Shown: positions 53,359 to 62,860, numbered from the stretch's first letter. The stretch is DNA of 64,000 nt from Roseivivax sediminis (GCF_900112685.1 NZ_FOMS01000007.1:1-64000); one strand, 5' to 3'. Translations and numbers: made by a program. The notes: a model not told the origin generated them from the letters alone.

Positions 53359-55164
53359 ATGACCCTCAACGCCACGATCCAAGCCGTGACCGACCGCATC
53401 CGCGCCCGCTCCGAGGAGAGCCGCGGCACCTATCTCGACCGCATGCGCCGTGCCGCCGAAGAAGGCCCCCGCCGCGCGCATCTGAGCTGCGGCAACCAGG
53501 CGCATGCCTACGCGGCGATGGGGGACGACAAGGACGCGCTCGCCGGCAGCCGGGCACCGAATATCGGCATCGTCACCGCCTACAACGACATGCTCTCGGC
53601 GCACCAGCCGTTCGAGACCTTCCCTGCCCTGATCCGCGAAGCCGCCCGCGCCCAGGGCGGCACCGCGCAGGTCGCGGGCGGCGTGCCGGCGATGTGCGAC
53701 GGCGTCACCCAGGGCCAGGTGGGGATGGAGCTCTCGCTCTTCTCGCGCGACGTGATCGCGCTCGCCGCCGGGGTCGCGCTGTCCCACAACACGTTCGATT
53801 CGGCGCTCTATCTCGGCGTCTGCGACAAGATCGTGCCGGGGCTCGTGATCGCGGCCGCGACCTTCGGGTACATCCCGGGCATCTTCCTGCCCGCGGGGCC
53901 GATGACCTCCGGCCTGCCGAACGACGAGAAGGCCAAGGTGCGCCAGCAATTCGCCGCCGGCGAGGTCGGCCGCGACAAGCTGATGGAGGCAGAGATGGCC
54001 TCCTATCACGGGCCGGGCACCTGCACCTTCTACGGCACGGCGAACTCCAACCAGATGCTGATGGAGTTCATGGGCCTGCACCTGCCCGGCGCCTCCTTCG
54101 TGAACCCGAACACACCGCTGCGCGAGGCGCTGACCGTGGCAGGCACCGAACGCGCGCTCCAGATCACCGGGCTCGGCAACGATTACCGCCCCGTCGGCGA
54201 CATCCTCGACGAGAAGGCCTTCGTCAACGGCATCGTCGGGCTGATGGCGACGGGCGGGTCGACGAACCTCGTCCTGCACCTGCCGGCCATGGCCCGCGCC
54301 GCCGGCGTGCAGCTCGCGCTCGAGGATTTCGACGAGATCTCCAACGCCGTGCCGCTGATGGCCAAGGTCTACCCCAATGGCCTTGCCGACGTGAACCACT
54401 TCCACGCCGCCGGCGGCCTGTCGTTCATGATCGGAGAGCTTCTGGATGCCGGCCTTCTGCACGAGGACGTGCGCACCGTCGCCGGCGACGGGCTCTCGCG
54501 CTACCGCGAGGAGCCCAAGCTCGACGGCGGCCGGGTCACCTGGGGCCCCGGCGCGGGCACGACGCAGAACGACAAGATCCTGCGCCCGGCCTCGGACCCG
54601 TTCCAGCCCACCGGCGGGCTGCAGCAGCTCGATGGCAATCTCGGCAAGGGCATGATGAAGACCTCCGCGGTCGATCCCTCGCGCCACGTGATCGAGGCCA
54701 AGGCGCGCATCTTCCAAGACCAGCAGGAGGTGAAGGACGCCTTCAAGGCCGGCGAGTTCACCGAGGACACGGTGGTCGTCGTGCGCTTCCAGGGCCCGAC
54801 CGCGAACGGCATGCCCGAACTGCACTCGCTCACCCCCACGCTCGCGGTGCTGCAGGACCGTGGCCTCAAGGTCGCGCTGGTCACAGACGGTCGCATGTCC
54901 GGCGCCTCCGGCAAGGTGCCTTCGGCGATCCACGTCTCGCCCGAGGCGGCCAAGGGCGGCCCGCTTGCCAAACTGCGCGACGGCGACCGCGTGCGCGTCG
55001 ATGCCACGAACGGCACGATCGACTGCCTCGAGGCCGATTTCGACGCCCGCGATCCCGTGACCGCCGACCTTAAGGGCAACGGCCACGGCGTCGGGCGCGA
55101 GATCTTCGAGGTCTTCCGCCAGAACGTCGGCCTCTCCTCGAACGGCGCGGCAGTGGTCGTCTGA
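53359..55164 (+). CDS. edd: Phosphogluconate dehydratase (Entner-Doudoroff)
   Basis: The 601-residue Fe-S dehydratase converts 6-phosphogluconate to KDPG. Family blocks seen are NIGIVTAYNDMLSAHQPFE, GGVPAMCDGVTQGQVGMELS near residue 120 and the GTCTFYGTANSNQMLMEFMG segment carrying the [4Fe-4S] cysteine. Length and motifs distinguish it from the shorter dihydroxy-acid dehydratase IlvD. eda follows after a recurrent intergenic element, so the two catalyse consecutive steps. Confidence 0.96.
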   Translation: MTLNATIQAVTDRIRARSEESRGTYLDRMRRAAEEGPRRAHLSCGNQAHAYAAMGDDKDALAGSRAPNIGIVTAYNDMLSAHQPFETFPALIREAARAQGGTAQVAGGVPAMCDGVTQGQVGMELSLFSRDVIALAAGVALSHNTFDSALYLGVCDKIVPGLVIAAATFGYIPGIFLPAGPMTSGLPNDEKAKVRQQFAAGEVGRDKLMEAEMASYHGPGTCTFYGTANSNQMLMEFMGLHLPGASFVNPNTPLREALTVAGTERALQITGLGNDYRPVGDILDEKAFVNGIVGLMATGGSTNLVLHLPAMARAAGVQLALEDFDEISNAVPLMAKVYPNGLADVNHFHAAGGLSFMIGELLDAGLLHEDVRTVAGDGLSRYREEPKLDGGRVTWGPGAGTTQNDKILRPASDPFQPTGGLQQLDGNLGKGMMKTSAVDPSRHVIEAKARIFQDQQEVKDAFKAGEFTEDTVVVVRFQGPTANGMPELHSLTPTLAVLQDRGLKVALVTDGRMSGASGKVPSAIHVSPEAAKGGPLAKLRDGDRVRVDATNGTIDCLEADFDARDPVTADLKGNGHGVGREIFEVFRQNVGLSSNGAAVVV

Positions 55165-55178
55165 CCCTGCCCTTGCGC

Positions 55179-55218
55179 CTTCTTCTCGTGACAAATACTC
55201 CCGCCGGAGGCTCCGCCC
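55179..55218 (-). repeat. Recurrent intergenic element (copy 3)
   Basis: This copy lies between edd and eda. Read on the minus strand it contains a short GGAGCCTCC inverted repeat and GGCGGGAGTATTTGTCACG followed by AGAAGAAGG. This is the same AGTATTT core seen at 5248-5270 and 20780-20802, but with a weaker hairpin. Confidence 0.6.
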
Positions 55219-55246
55219 CCGCCACAAGCGCAAGGTTTCGCACGAC

Positions 55247-55891
55247 ATGACCCCCAGTGACGCAAGCACAGCAAGCGAGGCGCTCTGCCGCCTTGCTCCC
55301 GTGATCCCCGTACTCGTCATCGACGACGCCGCGCAGGCACGTCCCTTGGCCGAGGCGCTCGTCGCCGGCGGCCTGCCGGTCCTCGAGGTCACGCTGCGCA
55401 CGCCTGCCGCGCTCGACGCGATCCGCGAGATGGCGCAGGTGGAGGGCGGTCGCGTCGGTGCCGGCACGCTGCTGACGCCCGAGGACGTGGCCGCCGCCGT
55501 GGATGCCGGCGCCACATTCGGCGTCTCGCCGGGCGCGAGCGACCGGCTCCTCGATGCCGCAGAAGAGGCGGACCTGCCGATGCTGCCCGGTGCTGCCACC
55601 TCGACCGAGGTGATGGCACTTCTCGAACGCGGCTACACCGTGCAGAAGTTCTTCCCGGCCGAGGCGAACGGCGGCGCGCCTGCGCTGAAGGCCATCGGTG
55701 CGCCGCTTCAGCAGGTGCGCTTCTGTCCGACGGGGGGCGTGTCGCTCGGAAACGCGCGCGACTATCTCGGCCTCTCCAACGTGCTCTGCGTCGGCGGCTC
55801 CTGGGTCGCGCCGAAGGACAAGGTCGCCGCGGGCGACTGGGACGGCATCACCGCGCTTGCGCGCGAGGCCGCTGCCCTCCCGACGGGCTAA
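55247..55891 (+). CDS. eda: KDPG/KHG aldolase
   Basis: The 214-residue class I aldolase cleaves KDPG to pyruvate and glyceraldehyde 3-phosphate. LEVTLRTPAALDAI near residue 45 carries the catalytic glutamate, VQKFFPAEANGG near residue 130 the Schiff-base lysine, and RFCPTGGVSLGNARDYL the phosphate-binding loop. Length is standard. It completes the Entner-Doudoroff pathway started by edd upstream. Confidence 0.96.
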   Translation: MTPSDASTASEALCRLAPVIPVLVIDDAAQARPLAEALVAGGLPVLEVTLRTPAALDAIREMAQVEGGRVGAGTLLTPEDVAAAVDAGATFGVSPGASDRLLDAAEEADLPMLPGAATSTEVMALLERGYTVQKFFPAEANGGAPALKAIGAPLQQVRFCPTGGVSLGNARDYLGLSNVLCVGGSWVAPKDKVAAGDWDGITALAREAAALPTG

Positions 55892-55894
55892 GCC

Positions 55895-56167
55895 TCAGAC
55901 CGAGCCACCGCGCCGGCCGACGGCGCCGCCCCGACGGCGCGGGCGCACCGTGCCCAGCCCCTCGCGCAGGACGGCTGTCATCGGGTGATCCGGCGTACCG
56001 TGACGCGCCAAGAGCGTCCGGATCAGCGCCTCGGTGTCGGCCTCCGCCGGCACCGTCAGCGCCCAGTCGAGGAAGATCGACCGGCAATCCTCCGGTCCGA
56101 TCCCCTCGATCGCGTAGGCTTCGCGGATCACGCCCCGCGGATCGGCCGCATCGCCCTGCCCGGTCAC
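55895..56167 (-). CDS. Small conserved-looking protein of unknown function
   Basis: The 90-residue protein has a GTG start that overlaps the glnE stop (GTGA). It has an acidic EGIGPEDCRSIFLDWAL segment and a basic C-terminal tail. No family is recognised. The overlap with glnE and tight spacing to eda (3 bases, convergent) support a real gene. Confidence 0.65.
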   Translation of the reverse strand: MTGQGDAADPRGVIREAYAIEGIGPEDCRSIFLDWALTVPAEADTEALIRTLLARHGTPDHPMTAVLREGLGTVRPRRRGGAVGRRGGSV

Positions 56168-58947
56168 GCCGCCGCCTCCTGCCCGAGCGCCCGGTCGATC
56201 GCCGCCGCCGCCCGCTCCGTCGCGCTGCGCAACGTGCCCGCCAGCGCCTCAAGCGACTCCGCCCCGGTCAGGCGCAGCACTACCGCTGCGCCGCCATCGC
56301 CGAGTGTCTCCGGCTCCACCGGGCCGTCATGGATCAGCCGCGTGCCGATCTGCAGCGCCCACAGCGCGCCGTGCGTCGCCTCCAGCGCCTCGGCGTCCTG
56401 CGGGCCGAGCCAGCCGCACCCCGTCGCCGCCGCAAGCCCGCCGGCGACCGAGCGCGTGTCCTTGCCCGCCAGCAGCGCGCCGGTCTGCGCGACAAGCTCG
56501 ATCTCCTGCATCCGGCCGCGGCCGATCTTGGGATCCCAGAACGCGCCCTTGCCCTTCGCCGCCTGGATCCGCGCGCGCATTGTCGCAACCTCGTCCAGCA
56601 CCGCGGCGCGGTCGCGGGGCGTCTTCAGAACCTCGGCGCGCACCGCCTCGACCTCCGCGCAGATCTCGGCCGCGCCGGCCACGCAGCGCGCGCGGGTCAG
56701 CGCCAGGTGCTCCCACGTCCAGGCCTCGCGCGCCTGGTAGTCGCGGAAAGAGGTCAGCGACGTCGCGACCGGCCCCTGGTTGCCCGAGGGGCGCAGCCGC
56801 ATGTCGATCTCGTAGAGCCGCCCCTCGGCCATCGGCGCGGTGATCGCGGTCACCAGCGCCTGCGTGAGCCGCGCGTAGTAAACCCTTGACGACAATGGCT
56901 TCCGGCCCTCCGACGCCTCCACCCCATCGGCATCGTAGATGACGATGAGATCGAGGTCGGACCGCGCGTGCAGCCGCCTGGAGCCTAGGCTGCCCATGCC
57001 CATGACCGCCGCGCCCCGGCCCGGCGGGTCGCCGTGCTTGGCGGCGAACTCCTCCACCACAACCGGCCAGAGCGCGGTGAGCGTCGCTTCGGCCACGTCG
57101 GAATACTGCGCTGCCGCCTCCTCGGGCCCGATGAGACCGCGCAGAAGGTGCACGCCGGCGCGGAAATGCCATTCCTTGCCCCAGCGCCGCGCCGCGTCGA
57201 GCCGACGTTCGTAATCGCCCTCTCGTGCCAGCGTTCGCTCCAGCGACGCCACGAGCGCCGGCAGCCCCGGCCAGTCGTCGAAGAAATCGCCGCCGATCAC
57301 CGCGTCGAAGACGCCGGCATTGCGCGACAGATATCGGCCGAGGTCGGGCGACACCGAGACGATGTCGATCAGAAGGTCGATAAGCTGCGGGTTCGCCTCG
57401 AAGAGCGAGAAAAGCTGCACGCCCGCCGGCAGGCCCGCGAGGAAGCCGTCGAAGGCCAGAAGCGCCTCGTCAGGCTTGGCGGCGCGCGACAGGCGCCGCA
57501 GGATCTCGGGGCGTAGGCGGTCGAAGATCTCCACCGCGCGGGCCGAGCGCAGGGCCGGATAGGTCGGCCAGCGCTGCGTCGTATCCGCGCCGAACTCGGG
57601 CTCTTCGGGGGCCCTCCCGCCGCCGCCTTCGCGGGCGAAGAAGTCTTCCATGACCTCGTGGACCATCTCGAGCCGCTGGTGCAGCTCCGCCTCCAGCGCG
57701 TCGCGGTCGCGGCCCATCAGGCAGGCCAGCCGCGCCATCTCGTCCTCCGAGGACGGCAGGTCATGGGTCTGCGCGTCGCGCAGCATCTGGACGCGGTGCT
57801 CCACCTCGCGGTGGGCGCGGTAGGCGTCGGTAAGGTCCGAAGCCACCTCCTCGGGGACCCAGCCCTTCTCCGCCAGCTTCGCCAGCCCCGCCACGGTGCC
57901 GCGCACGCGCAGGTCCGGGTCGCGCCCGCCGGCGATGATCTGGCGGGTCTGGGTGAAGAACTCGATCTCGCGGATGCCGCCGCGGCCTAGCTTCATGTCG
58001 TGCCCGGACAGCGTGATCGGCCCGCCCAGGCCCTTCTGCGCGCGGATCCGCAGGCGCATCTCGTGGGCGTCGCGAATCGCCGCGAAGTCGAGGTGCCGAC
58101 GCCAGACGAAGGGGGTGAGCGTCTTCAGGAACCGCTCGCCCGCCGCGATGTCGCCGGCGGCGGCGCGCGCCTTGATGTAGGCCGCCCGTTCCCATGTGCG
58201 CCCGAGGCTCTCGTAGTAGCGCTCCGCCGCCTCCATGGCCATGCAGACGGGTGTGACGGCCGGGTCGGGCCGAAGCCGCAGGTCGGTACGGAAGACGTAG
58301 CCTTCCCCTGTCAAGTCGCTGAGCATCCCGCACATCTTGCGCGTGGCCCGCACGAAGGAGGCGCGGGCGTCGTGGAAATCCTCGGGCGCAAAGCGGGTCT
58401 CGTCGAAGAGACAGATGAGGTCGATGTCGGAGGAATAGTTGAGCTCTCCCGCGCCCATCTTGCCCATGGCGAGGGCGACGATGCCGCCGGCATCCGCGAT
58501 GTCGTCCTCGCCCTGCCCCGGCAGCTTGCCGCGGCGGATCTCGTGGCCGACCGTAGCCTGCAGCGCGAGGTGCACGGCGAGGTCCGCGAAATCGCTCAGG
58601 GCCTGCGTCACCGCCTCGAGCTCCCACACGCCGCCGAGATCGCAGAGGCCGGTCAGCAGCGCGACCCGCCGCTTGGCCCGGCGCAGATCGTCGGCGCGCC
58701 GCTCCACCGGGCCCTCGCGCAATTCCGCGAAGAGCGACGGAAGCGCGGCGTCGACATCGTCGAGCGCGCCTTGAAGCCAGCCGGCCTCCTTGCCGATCAG
58801 AGATTGCAGGTGCGGGCTGGTCCCGCCCGCGCCGGTCAGAAGATCGCGGACCTCGCCGGAGGCCCAGGGCACCTCTGCGGCGGTGTCCGCGGCGTGGTCG
58901 GAATCGTAGGCGGTGGGCAGGCGCGTCAGGCGGGATGCGAAGGTCAT
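56164..58947 (-). CDS. glnE: Glutamine synthetase adenylyltransferase/adenylyl-removing enzyme
   Basis: The 927-residue two-catalytic-domain protein adds or removes AMP on glutamine synthetase in response to PII. The N-terminal nucleotidyltransferase-like domain has GKMGAGELNYSSDIDLICLF near residue 170, and the C-terminal one has GMGSLGSRRLHARSDLDLIV near residue 650, both with the Asp-x-Asp metal pair. The ATG at 58947 is chosen; the longer frame upstream lies opposite the ybaK-like gene and is a shadow. Length matches the family. Confidence 0.95.
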   Translation of the reverse strand: MTFASRLTRLPTAYDSDHAADTAAEVPWASGEVRDLLTGAGGTSPHLQSLIGKEAGWLQGALDDVDAALPSLFAELREGPVERRADDLRRAKRRVALLTGLCDLGGVWELEAVTQALSDFADLAVHLALQATVGHEIRRGKLPGQGEDDIADAGGIVALAMGKMGAGELNYSSDIDLICLFDETRFAPEDFHDARASFVRATRKMCGMLSDLTGEGYVFRTDLRLRPDPAVTPVCMAMEAAERYYESLGRTWERAAYIKARAAAGDIAAGERFLKTLTPFVWRRHLDFAAIRDAHEMRLRIRAQKGLGGPITLSGHDMKLGRGGIREIEFFTQTRQIIAGGRDPDLRVRGTVAGLAKLAEKGWVPEEVASDLTDAYRAHREVEHRVQMLRDAQTHDLPSSEDEMARLACLMGRDRDALEAELHQRLEMVHEVMEDFFAREGGGGRAPEEPEFGADTTQRWPTYPALRSARAVEIFDRLRPEILRRLSRAAKPDEALLAFDGFLAGLPAGVQLFSLFEANPQLIDLLIDIVSVSPDLGRYLSRNAGVFDAVIGGDFFDDWPGLPALVASLERTLAREGDYERRLDAARRWGKEWHFRAGVHLLRGLIGPEEAAAQYSDVAEATLTALWPVVVEEFAAKHGDPPGRGAAVMGMGSLGSRRLHARSDLDLIVIYDADGVEASEGRKPLSSRVYYARLTQALVTAITAPMAEGRLYEIDMRLRPSGNQGPVATSLTSFRDYQAREAWTWEHLALTRARCVAGAAEICAEVEAVRAEVLKTPRDRAAVLDEVATMRARIQAAKGKGAFWDPKIGRGRMQEIELVAQTGALLAGKDTRSVAGGLAAATGCGWLGPQDAEALEATHGALWALQIGTRLIHDGPVEPETLGDGGAAVVLRLTGAESLEALAGTLRSATERAAAAIDRALGQEAAA

Positions 58948-59046
58948 GGCGCCGAATTGGCCACGGTTTTGCCCGGGGTGCAACGGTTGCGCCGGGGGCG
59001 ACTTTGGTGTTGCGTCGCGCCGGCCGGGACAGATGGGGAACGGGAC

Positions 59047-59520
59047 ATGAGCAAGAGCCTCAAGCGGGTGCGCGCAGCATTGGAAGATGCGGGCGTTGCG
59101 CCCGAGATCCTGGAGGTCGGCGCGGCCCGCACGGCGGCGGAGGCCGCAGCCTCCGTCGGGTGCGAGATCGACCAGATCGCCAAGTCGATCATCTACCGCG
59201 CGACCGCCAGCGGCGAGGCCGTCCTGTTCCTGACCGCCGGTGGCAATCGCGTGGACGATGACGCAGCCGCGGCGCTGGTGGGCGAGCCGCTTGGCAAGGC
59301 CGACGCCGAGCTGATCCGGGCCCAGACCGGCTTCGCCATCGGCGGCGTGGCCCCGGTCGGGCACATCAACCCGATCCGCGCCTGGATCGACCCGCGCCTT
59401 CTGGACTTCGACGTGGTCTGGGCGGCGGCGGGCACGCCGCGACATGTCTTCGCCATCGCCCCCGGGCGGCTCCCCGACCTGACGGGCGCCGTCCCGGCGG
59501 AGTTCGTTGTCAAGCAATGA
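59047..59520 (+). CDS. ybaK: YbaK/ProX-type aminoacyl-tRNA deacylase
   Basis: The 157-residue single-domain protein of the YbaK/ProRS-associated editing family has the conserved lysine in EIDQIAKSIIY near residue 45 and the GFAIGGVAPVGHINPIRAWI block near residue 95. It hydrolyses mischarged tRNAs in trans. It is divergent from glnE with a 99-base gap. Confidence 0.88.
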   Translation: MSKSLKRVRAALEDAGVAPEILEVGAARTAAEAAASVGCEIDQIAKSIIYRATASGEAVLFLTAGGNRVDDDAAAALVGEPLGKADAELIRAQTGFAIGGVAPVGHINPIRAWIDPRLLDFDVVWAAAGTPRHVFAIAPGRLPDLTGAVPAEFVVKQ

Positions 59521-59651
59521 GGCGGCCGCAGCCGCCGTGCGCGCCGGCCCCGGCTGGGCGGTCTGACCTCGGAGAACGTCGCTTCGTTCCAGCCAAACAC
59601 CTCAGCGAACCGAGCGTCGTAGGAGCCGGCAACGGGGGCCTGCAGCTCGGA

Positions 59652-59738
59652 GCGCTGCCACCGCTCGATGAGGACGTCGGTCTCGCGGAGCGGGCGGAAG
59701 ACCTCTCCGTCGAGCGGCTCGTTGCGGAACCGGGCGTC
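59652..59738 (-). pseudogene. Remnant of an IS3-family transposase (OrfB C-terminus)
   Basis: On the minus strand this segment translates to 29 residues beginning DARFRNEPLDGEVFRPLRE and continuing through VLIERW. It closely follows the conserved C-terminal stretch of IS3-family OrfB integrases (the RDELLNGEIF...REA..LIE.WR pattern). Upstream the frame meets a stop within 40 codons, and downstream it loses resemblance, so only a scar remains. No terminal inverted repeats could be identified. Confidence 0.65.
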
Positions 59739-60280
59739 GATGCCACCGCACGTGCCGTTGCACCCGGAGAAGGAAGGAAGGCTCAGGACTTCACCCGGGA
59801 ATCATCGGCGCCTCCTTCTTGAATTCGTCACTCGCCATCGTCGGTCGGACAACGGTGCGCCCTCCATACTGCCATGAGTTCGTCCACGACGCGGACGACG
59901 CGCGACCGAACCCATCGCGCTTACGGCAGATACCCGCCGTTCCCTGCGGAGCAGCCCTCCCGGCCGACCGCTTCGTGATCGCCTGCCGGCCACTGGATGA
60001 CCGGCTCTTCGCTGGACTTCAATCTGGTCATCTTCCGCTCCTCACGTTGGACCGGACTCAGCTTATCCGACGAGGAAGAGCCGGCATTTACAGCAAGACC
60101 ATGCACAGATCGGAGTGCTGCTGCCGCTCAGGTTCGAGCGGCAGCAGAAACCGAGACACAAAGGCGACGGAAGTGCGCGGGGTCATTCAGTCCTTTGCCA
60201 GACAACATGCGGTGACTGATGCCCCGGCATCCAACATCAGCGCGCCCAGCATGTTTACTCGCACATATAATAAGTTCATT

Positions 60281-60297
60281 TTGTGTGAATATCACAA
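60281..60297. promoter_or_regulatory. CRP-like inverted repeat upstream of the ABC importer operon
   Basis: TTGTGTGAATATCACAA has arms TTGTG and CACAA separated by seven bases. It resembles a CRP/FNR-family site but with spacing one base off the E. coli CRP consensus. It lies 10 bases after a consensus TATAAT (60266-60271) lacking a clear -35 box, and 183 bases before the solute-binding protein start. Confidence 0.4.
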
Positions 60298-60480
60298 AAG
60301 AGACCGCTAATTAATCTTTACTTGCATACTTGAACAAACATTAACCATCAGGAGCCGTTTGAAATCATTGCATTGACGTGACGGTCGCTCCGCCGCTGCG
60401 CAACGCATTGAATGGCCGCGAGACCCGAGGCGCAGCTTCGCGCCGCAGAGAGTCTCGAACCGATCCAACAGGAGCTTGAA

Positions 60481-62091
60481 ATGACCATTTCTGCCACGAT
60501 CAAGACGCTGGGTCTCAGCGCGCTGATCGCCTCCTCGGCGGCCTTGCCTGCGGTGGCGCAATCGCGCGAAGACGTGATTATTGCCGTGGGCGAGCAAGGG
60601 CCAAACTCCCTCGACACCCAGACCCCCACGTCCAACGATTACACGCGCCTCGTTGCGCTCCACGTCTACGATCGGCTGGTCAAACACGGGGTCAAGACGC
60701 TGGAAGACGGAACCCTCGTCTACGACAAGACCGAGGTCTTGCCGGAACTGGCCACCAGCTGGGACGTCAGCGAAGATGGCACCGAGCTGACTTTCCATCT
60801 GCGTGAGGATGCCACGTTCCACGACGGCTCGCCGGTCGAGGCCAAGGACGTCAAATGGTCGTTCGACCGAGCCGTGGAGGCCGGGGGCTTCCCGTTGATC
60901 CAGATGGGCGCCGGTTCGATGACCGAGCCCGACCAGTTCGAGGCATTGGACACGCATACGTTCAGGATCACCGTGCCGGACGGCAACAAGCTCGCGCTGC
61001 CCGACCTCACGACCCCGATTCCGATCGTCATCAACTCGGACCTCGCGCTGGAACATGCGACCGATGATGACCCTTGGGCGACCGAATGGCTGGCGAACAA
61101 TACCGCTGGCGGCGGCGCCTACGACGTGGTCCGCTGGACGCCCGGCAACGAGATCGTTTTCAGTCGCTTCGACGACTGGAAGAACGGCGACCTGCCGGCG
61201 ATGAAGACCGTGGTCTATCGCCAGATTGCCTCCGCCGGAACCCGTCGCGCGCTGCTGGAAAGCGGCGACGCGGATGTTTCAGTCGGCCTGCCGCCCAAGG
61301 ATTTCGCAGAACTTGCGGATTCAGACGAGGTGAAGGTCATCGGCGTACCGAAGCAATCGGCCATCGTGAACCTCGAGATGAATGTCAACATGCCGCCCTT
61401 CGACAATCCGAAGGTGCGCGAGGCGATGGCATATGCCATTCCCTACGAGGCGATCATGAGCGATGCCTTCTACGGTCGTGCCGCACCAATGTTCGGCGCC
61501 GAACCCGGAAGTGAATATGACGTCGCCTGGCCGGTACCGAGCCCCTATCACACCGATCTGGACAAGGCGAAGGAACTGCTGACCGAAGCCGGCTACCCCG
61601 ACGGTTTCGAAAGCACGATCTATCTTGACCTGTCGCGTGCCACCACGCGCGAACCGATGGCGCTGCTGATCCAGCAGAACCTCGCGAAGATCGGCGTCGA
61701 CGTGACGGTCGAGAAGGTGCCGGGCTCCAACTGGTTCTCCAAGATGCTCGACAAATCCATGCCGATGGCCGTGACCAGCTTCCATGCATGGCTCGACTGG
61801 CCGGAGTACCATTTCTACTGGACCTACTATGGCGCCAACAACTCGGTGTTCAACGTCGCCTCGCAGCAAGACGAGGCACTTGACGAGATGATCCAGAAGG
61901 CACGTTTCGAGACCGACAGCGCCGCCTACGACCAAGAGATCACCGGCATCATCGACCATGTGATGACAACGCTTCCGAAGATCCCGGTGGCTCAGGACTT
62001 CATGGATGTCGCGATGCAGAACGACATCGAAGGCTACGTCTACTGGTTCCACACCTTCCTGGATTTCCGCACCATTTCGCGAGCCGAATGA
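60481..62091 (+). CDS. ABC transporter substrate-binding protein, family 5 (peptide/opine type)
   Basis: The 536-residue periplasmic protein has a signal peptide of about 26 residues (ending ALPAVAQ) and the family-5 solute-binding fold: LATSWDVSEDGTELTFHLRE near residue 92, then DGSPVEAKDVKWSFDRAVE, the family signature region. An AGGAG site precedes ATG 60481. It is the first gene of an operon with two hydrolases and a DppB-like permease. Binding proteins of this family take up di/oligopeptides, nickel, opines or other small molecules; the ligand is not readable from sequence. Confidence 0.9.
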   Translation: MTISATIKTLGLSALIASSAALPAVAQSREDVIIAVGEQGPNSLDTQTPTSNDYTRLVALHVYDRLVKHGVKTLEDGTLVYDKTEVLPELATSWDVSEDGTELTFHLREDATFHDGSPVEAKDVKWSFDRAVEAGGFPLIQMGAGSMTEPDQFEALDTHTFRITVPDGNKLALPDLTTPIPIVINSDLALEHATDDDPWATEWLANNTAGGGAYDVVRWTPGNEIVFSRFDDWKNGDLPAMKTVVYRQIASAGTRRALLESGDADVSVGLPPKDFAELADSDEVKVIGVPKQSAIVNLEMNVNMPPFDNPKVREAMAYAIPYEAIMSDAFYGRAAPMFGAEPGSEYDVAWPVPSPYHTDLDKAKELLTEAGYPDGFESTIYLDLSRATTREPMALLIQQNLAKIGVDVTVEKVPGSNWFSKMLDKSMPMAVTSFHAWLDWPEYHFYWTYYGANNSVFNVASQQDEALDEMIQKARFETDSAAYDQEITGIIDHVMTTLPKIPVAQDFMDVAMQNDIEGYVYWFHTFLDFRTISRAE

Positions 62092-62167
62092 CGATGTGGC
62101 GGGGGATGCCCGGGGCATCTCCCGCCGACGCCACCCGAAGACATCCAAATTTGCTAGGAGCCTCCAC

Positions 62168-62860
62168 ATGACCTCGCATGTTCAGGGCCTATACCCATGG
62201 CCCTTTGACGGAGACCTGCGCCCCGAAAATACCGCGCTCATCATCATCGACATGCAGATCGACTTCTGCGGCGAAGGCGGTTGGGTGCATTCCCGCGGCG
62301 TGGATCTGCGCAATACACGCCGTGCGATCGGACCGATCCAGAGCCTGCTGAATGTGCTGCGTCCTGCTGGCTACACCATCATTCACACCCGCGAAGGGCA
62401 TCGGCCCGATCTGAGCGATCTGCCGGCGAACAAGCTCTGGCGCTCGCAAAGGCTGAACGGCAAGGGCATCGGCGCCATGGGTCCGCTCGGACGCTTCCTG
62501 ATCCGCGGCGAGCCGAACTGGGATATCATTCCGGAACTTGCCCCGGCCGAGGGCGAGGTGGTGATCGACAAGCCCGGAAAGGGTGCCTTCATGGGCACCG
62601 ACCTCGACACCGTGTTGCGCACCCGCGGCATCCGCAACCTGATGATCGCCGGCGTGACCACCGATTGCTGCGTGCAATCCACTCTGCGCGACGCCAACGA
62701 CCGCGGTTACGAATGCCTGCTGCTCGAAGATTGCTGTGGCGCCGCCGATCATTCCAACCACGAGGCACAGATCGAGGTCTTCCGCCTCTCGAACGGTCTA
62801 TGGGGATCGATCGCGGCCTCTGATGACGTCATCGCAAGCGTGACGGGAGACGCCGCGTGA
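62168..62860 (+). CDS. Biuret-amidohydrolase-like cysteine hydrolase (isochorismatase family), copy 1
   Basis: The 230-residue isochorismatase-like hydrolase has the triad visible as Asp28 (ALIIIDMQIDF), Lys135 (VIDKPGKGAF) and Cys168 (TTDCCVQST). The long stretches YPWPFDGDLRPENTALIIID, TREGHRPDLSDLPANK and RGEPNWDIIPEL closely resemble biuret hydrolase (BiuH) of Rhizobium as I remember it, more than RutB or nicotinamidase. It probably hydrolyses an amide of a small carbamoyl compound. An AGGAG site precedes ATG 62168. It overlaps copy 2 by four bases. Confidence 0.82.
   Translation: MTSHVQGLYPWPFDGDLRPENTALIIIDMQIDFCGEGGWVHSRGVDLRNTRRAIGPIQSLLNVLRPAGYTIIHTREGHRPDLSDLPANKLWRSQRLNGKGIGAMGPLGRFLIRGEPNWDIIPELAPAEGEVVIDKPGKGAFMGTDLDTVLRTRGIRNLMIAGVTTDCCVQSTLRDANDRGYECLLLEDCCGAADHSNHEAQIEVFRLSNGLWGSIAASDDVIASVTGDAA

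Larger units (their letters stand above)
59521..60480. other. Gene-free junction with IS scar and AT-rich regulatory DNA
   Basis: In this 960-base interval, 59652-59738 contains a decayed IS3-family transposase fragment. 59820-60200 has no convincing frame on either strand. 60240-60360 is strikingly AT-rich for this genome and contains TATAAT at 60266 and an inverted repeat at 60281-60297; it ends at the AGGAG site of the solute-binding protein gene. Confidence 0.6.

Noticed and set aside
51946-55599. A minus-strand frame open for about 1217 codons, covering the RlmI-like gene and the whole antisense of edd
   Set aside because: Only the part after ATG 53172 has family resemblance. The rest is a high-GC shadow of edd and eda, with no ribosome-binding site or domain.
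58948-59517. N-terminal extension of GlnE by 190 residues
   Set aside because: It lies opposite the ybaK-like gene and has no family resemblance. ATG 58947 gives a normal-length GlnE.
59819-60310. A plus-strand frame of 163 codons in the junction before the importer operon
   Set aside because: It has no ribosome-binding site, no domain and an irregular composition spanning the GC-rich and AT-rich parts. It is probably random.
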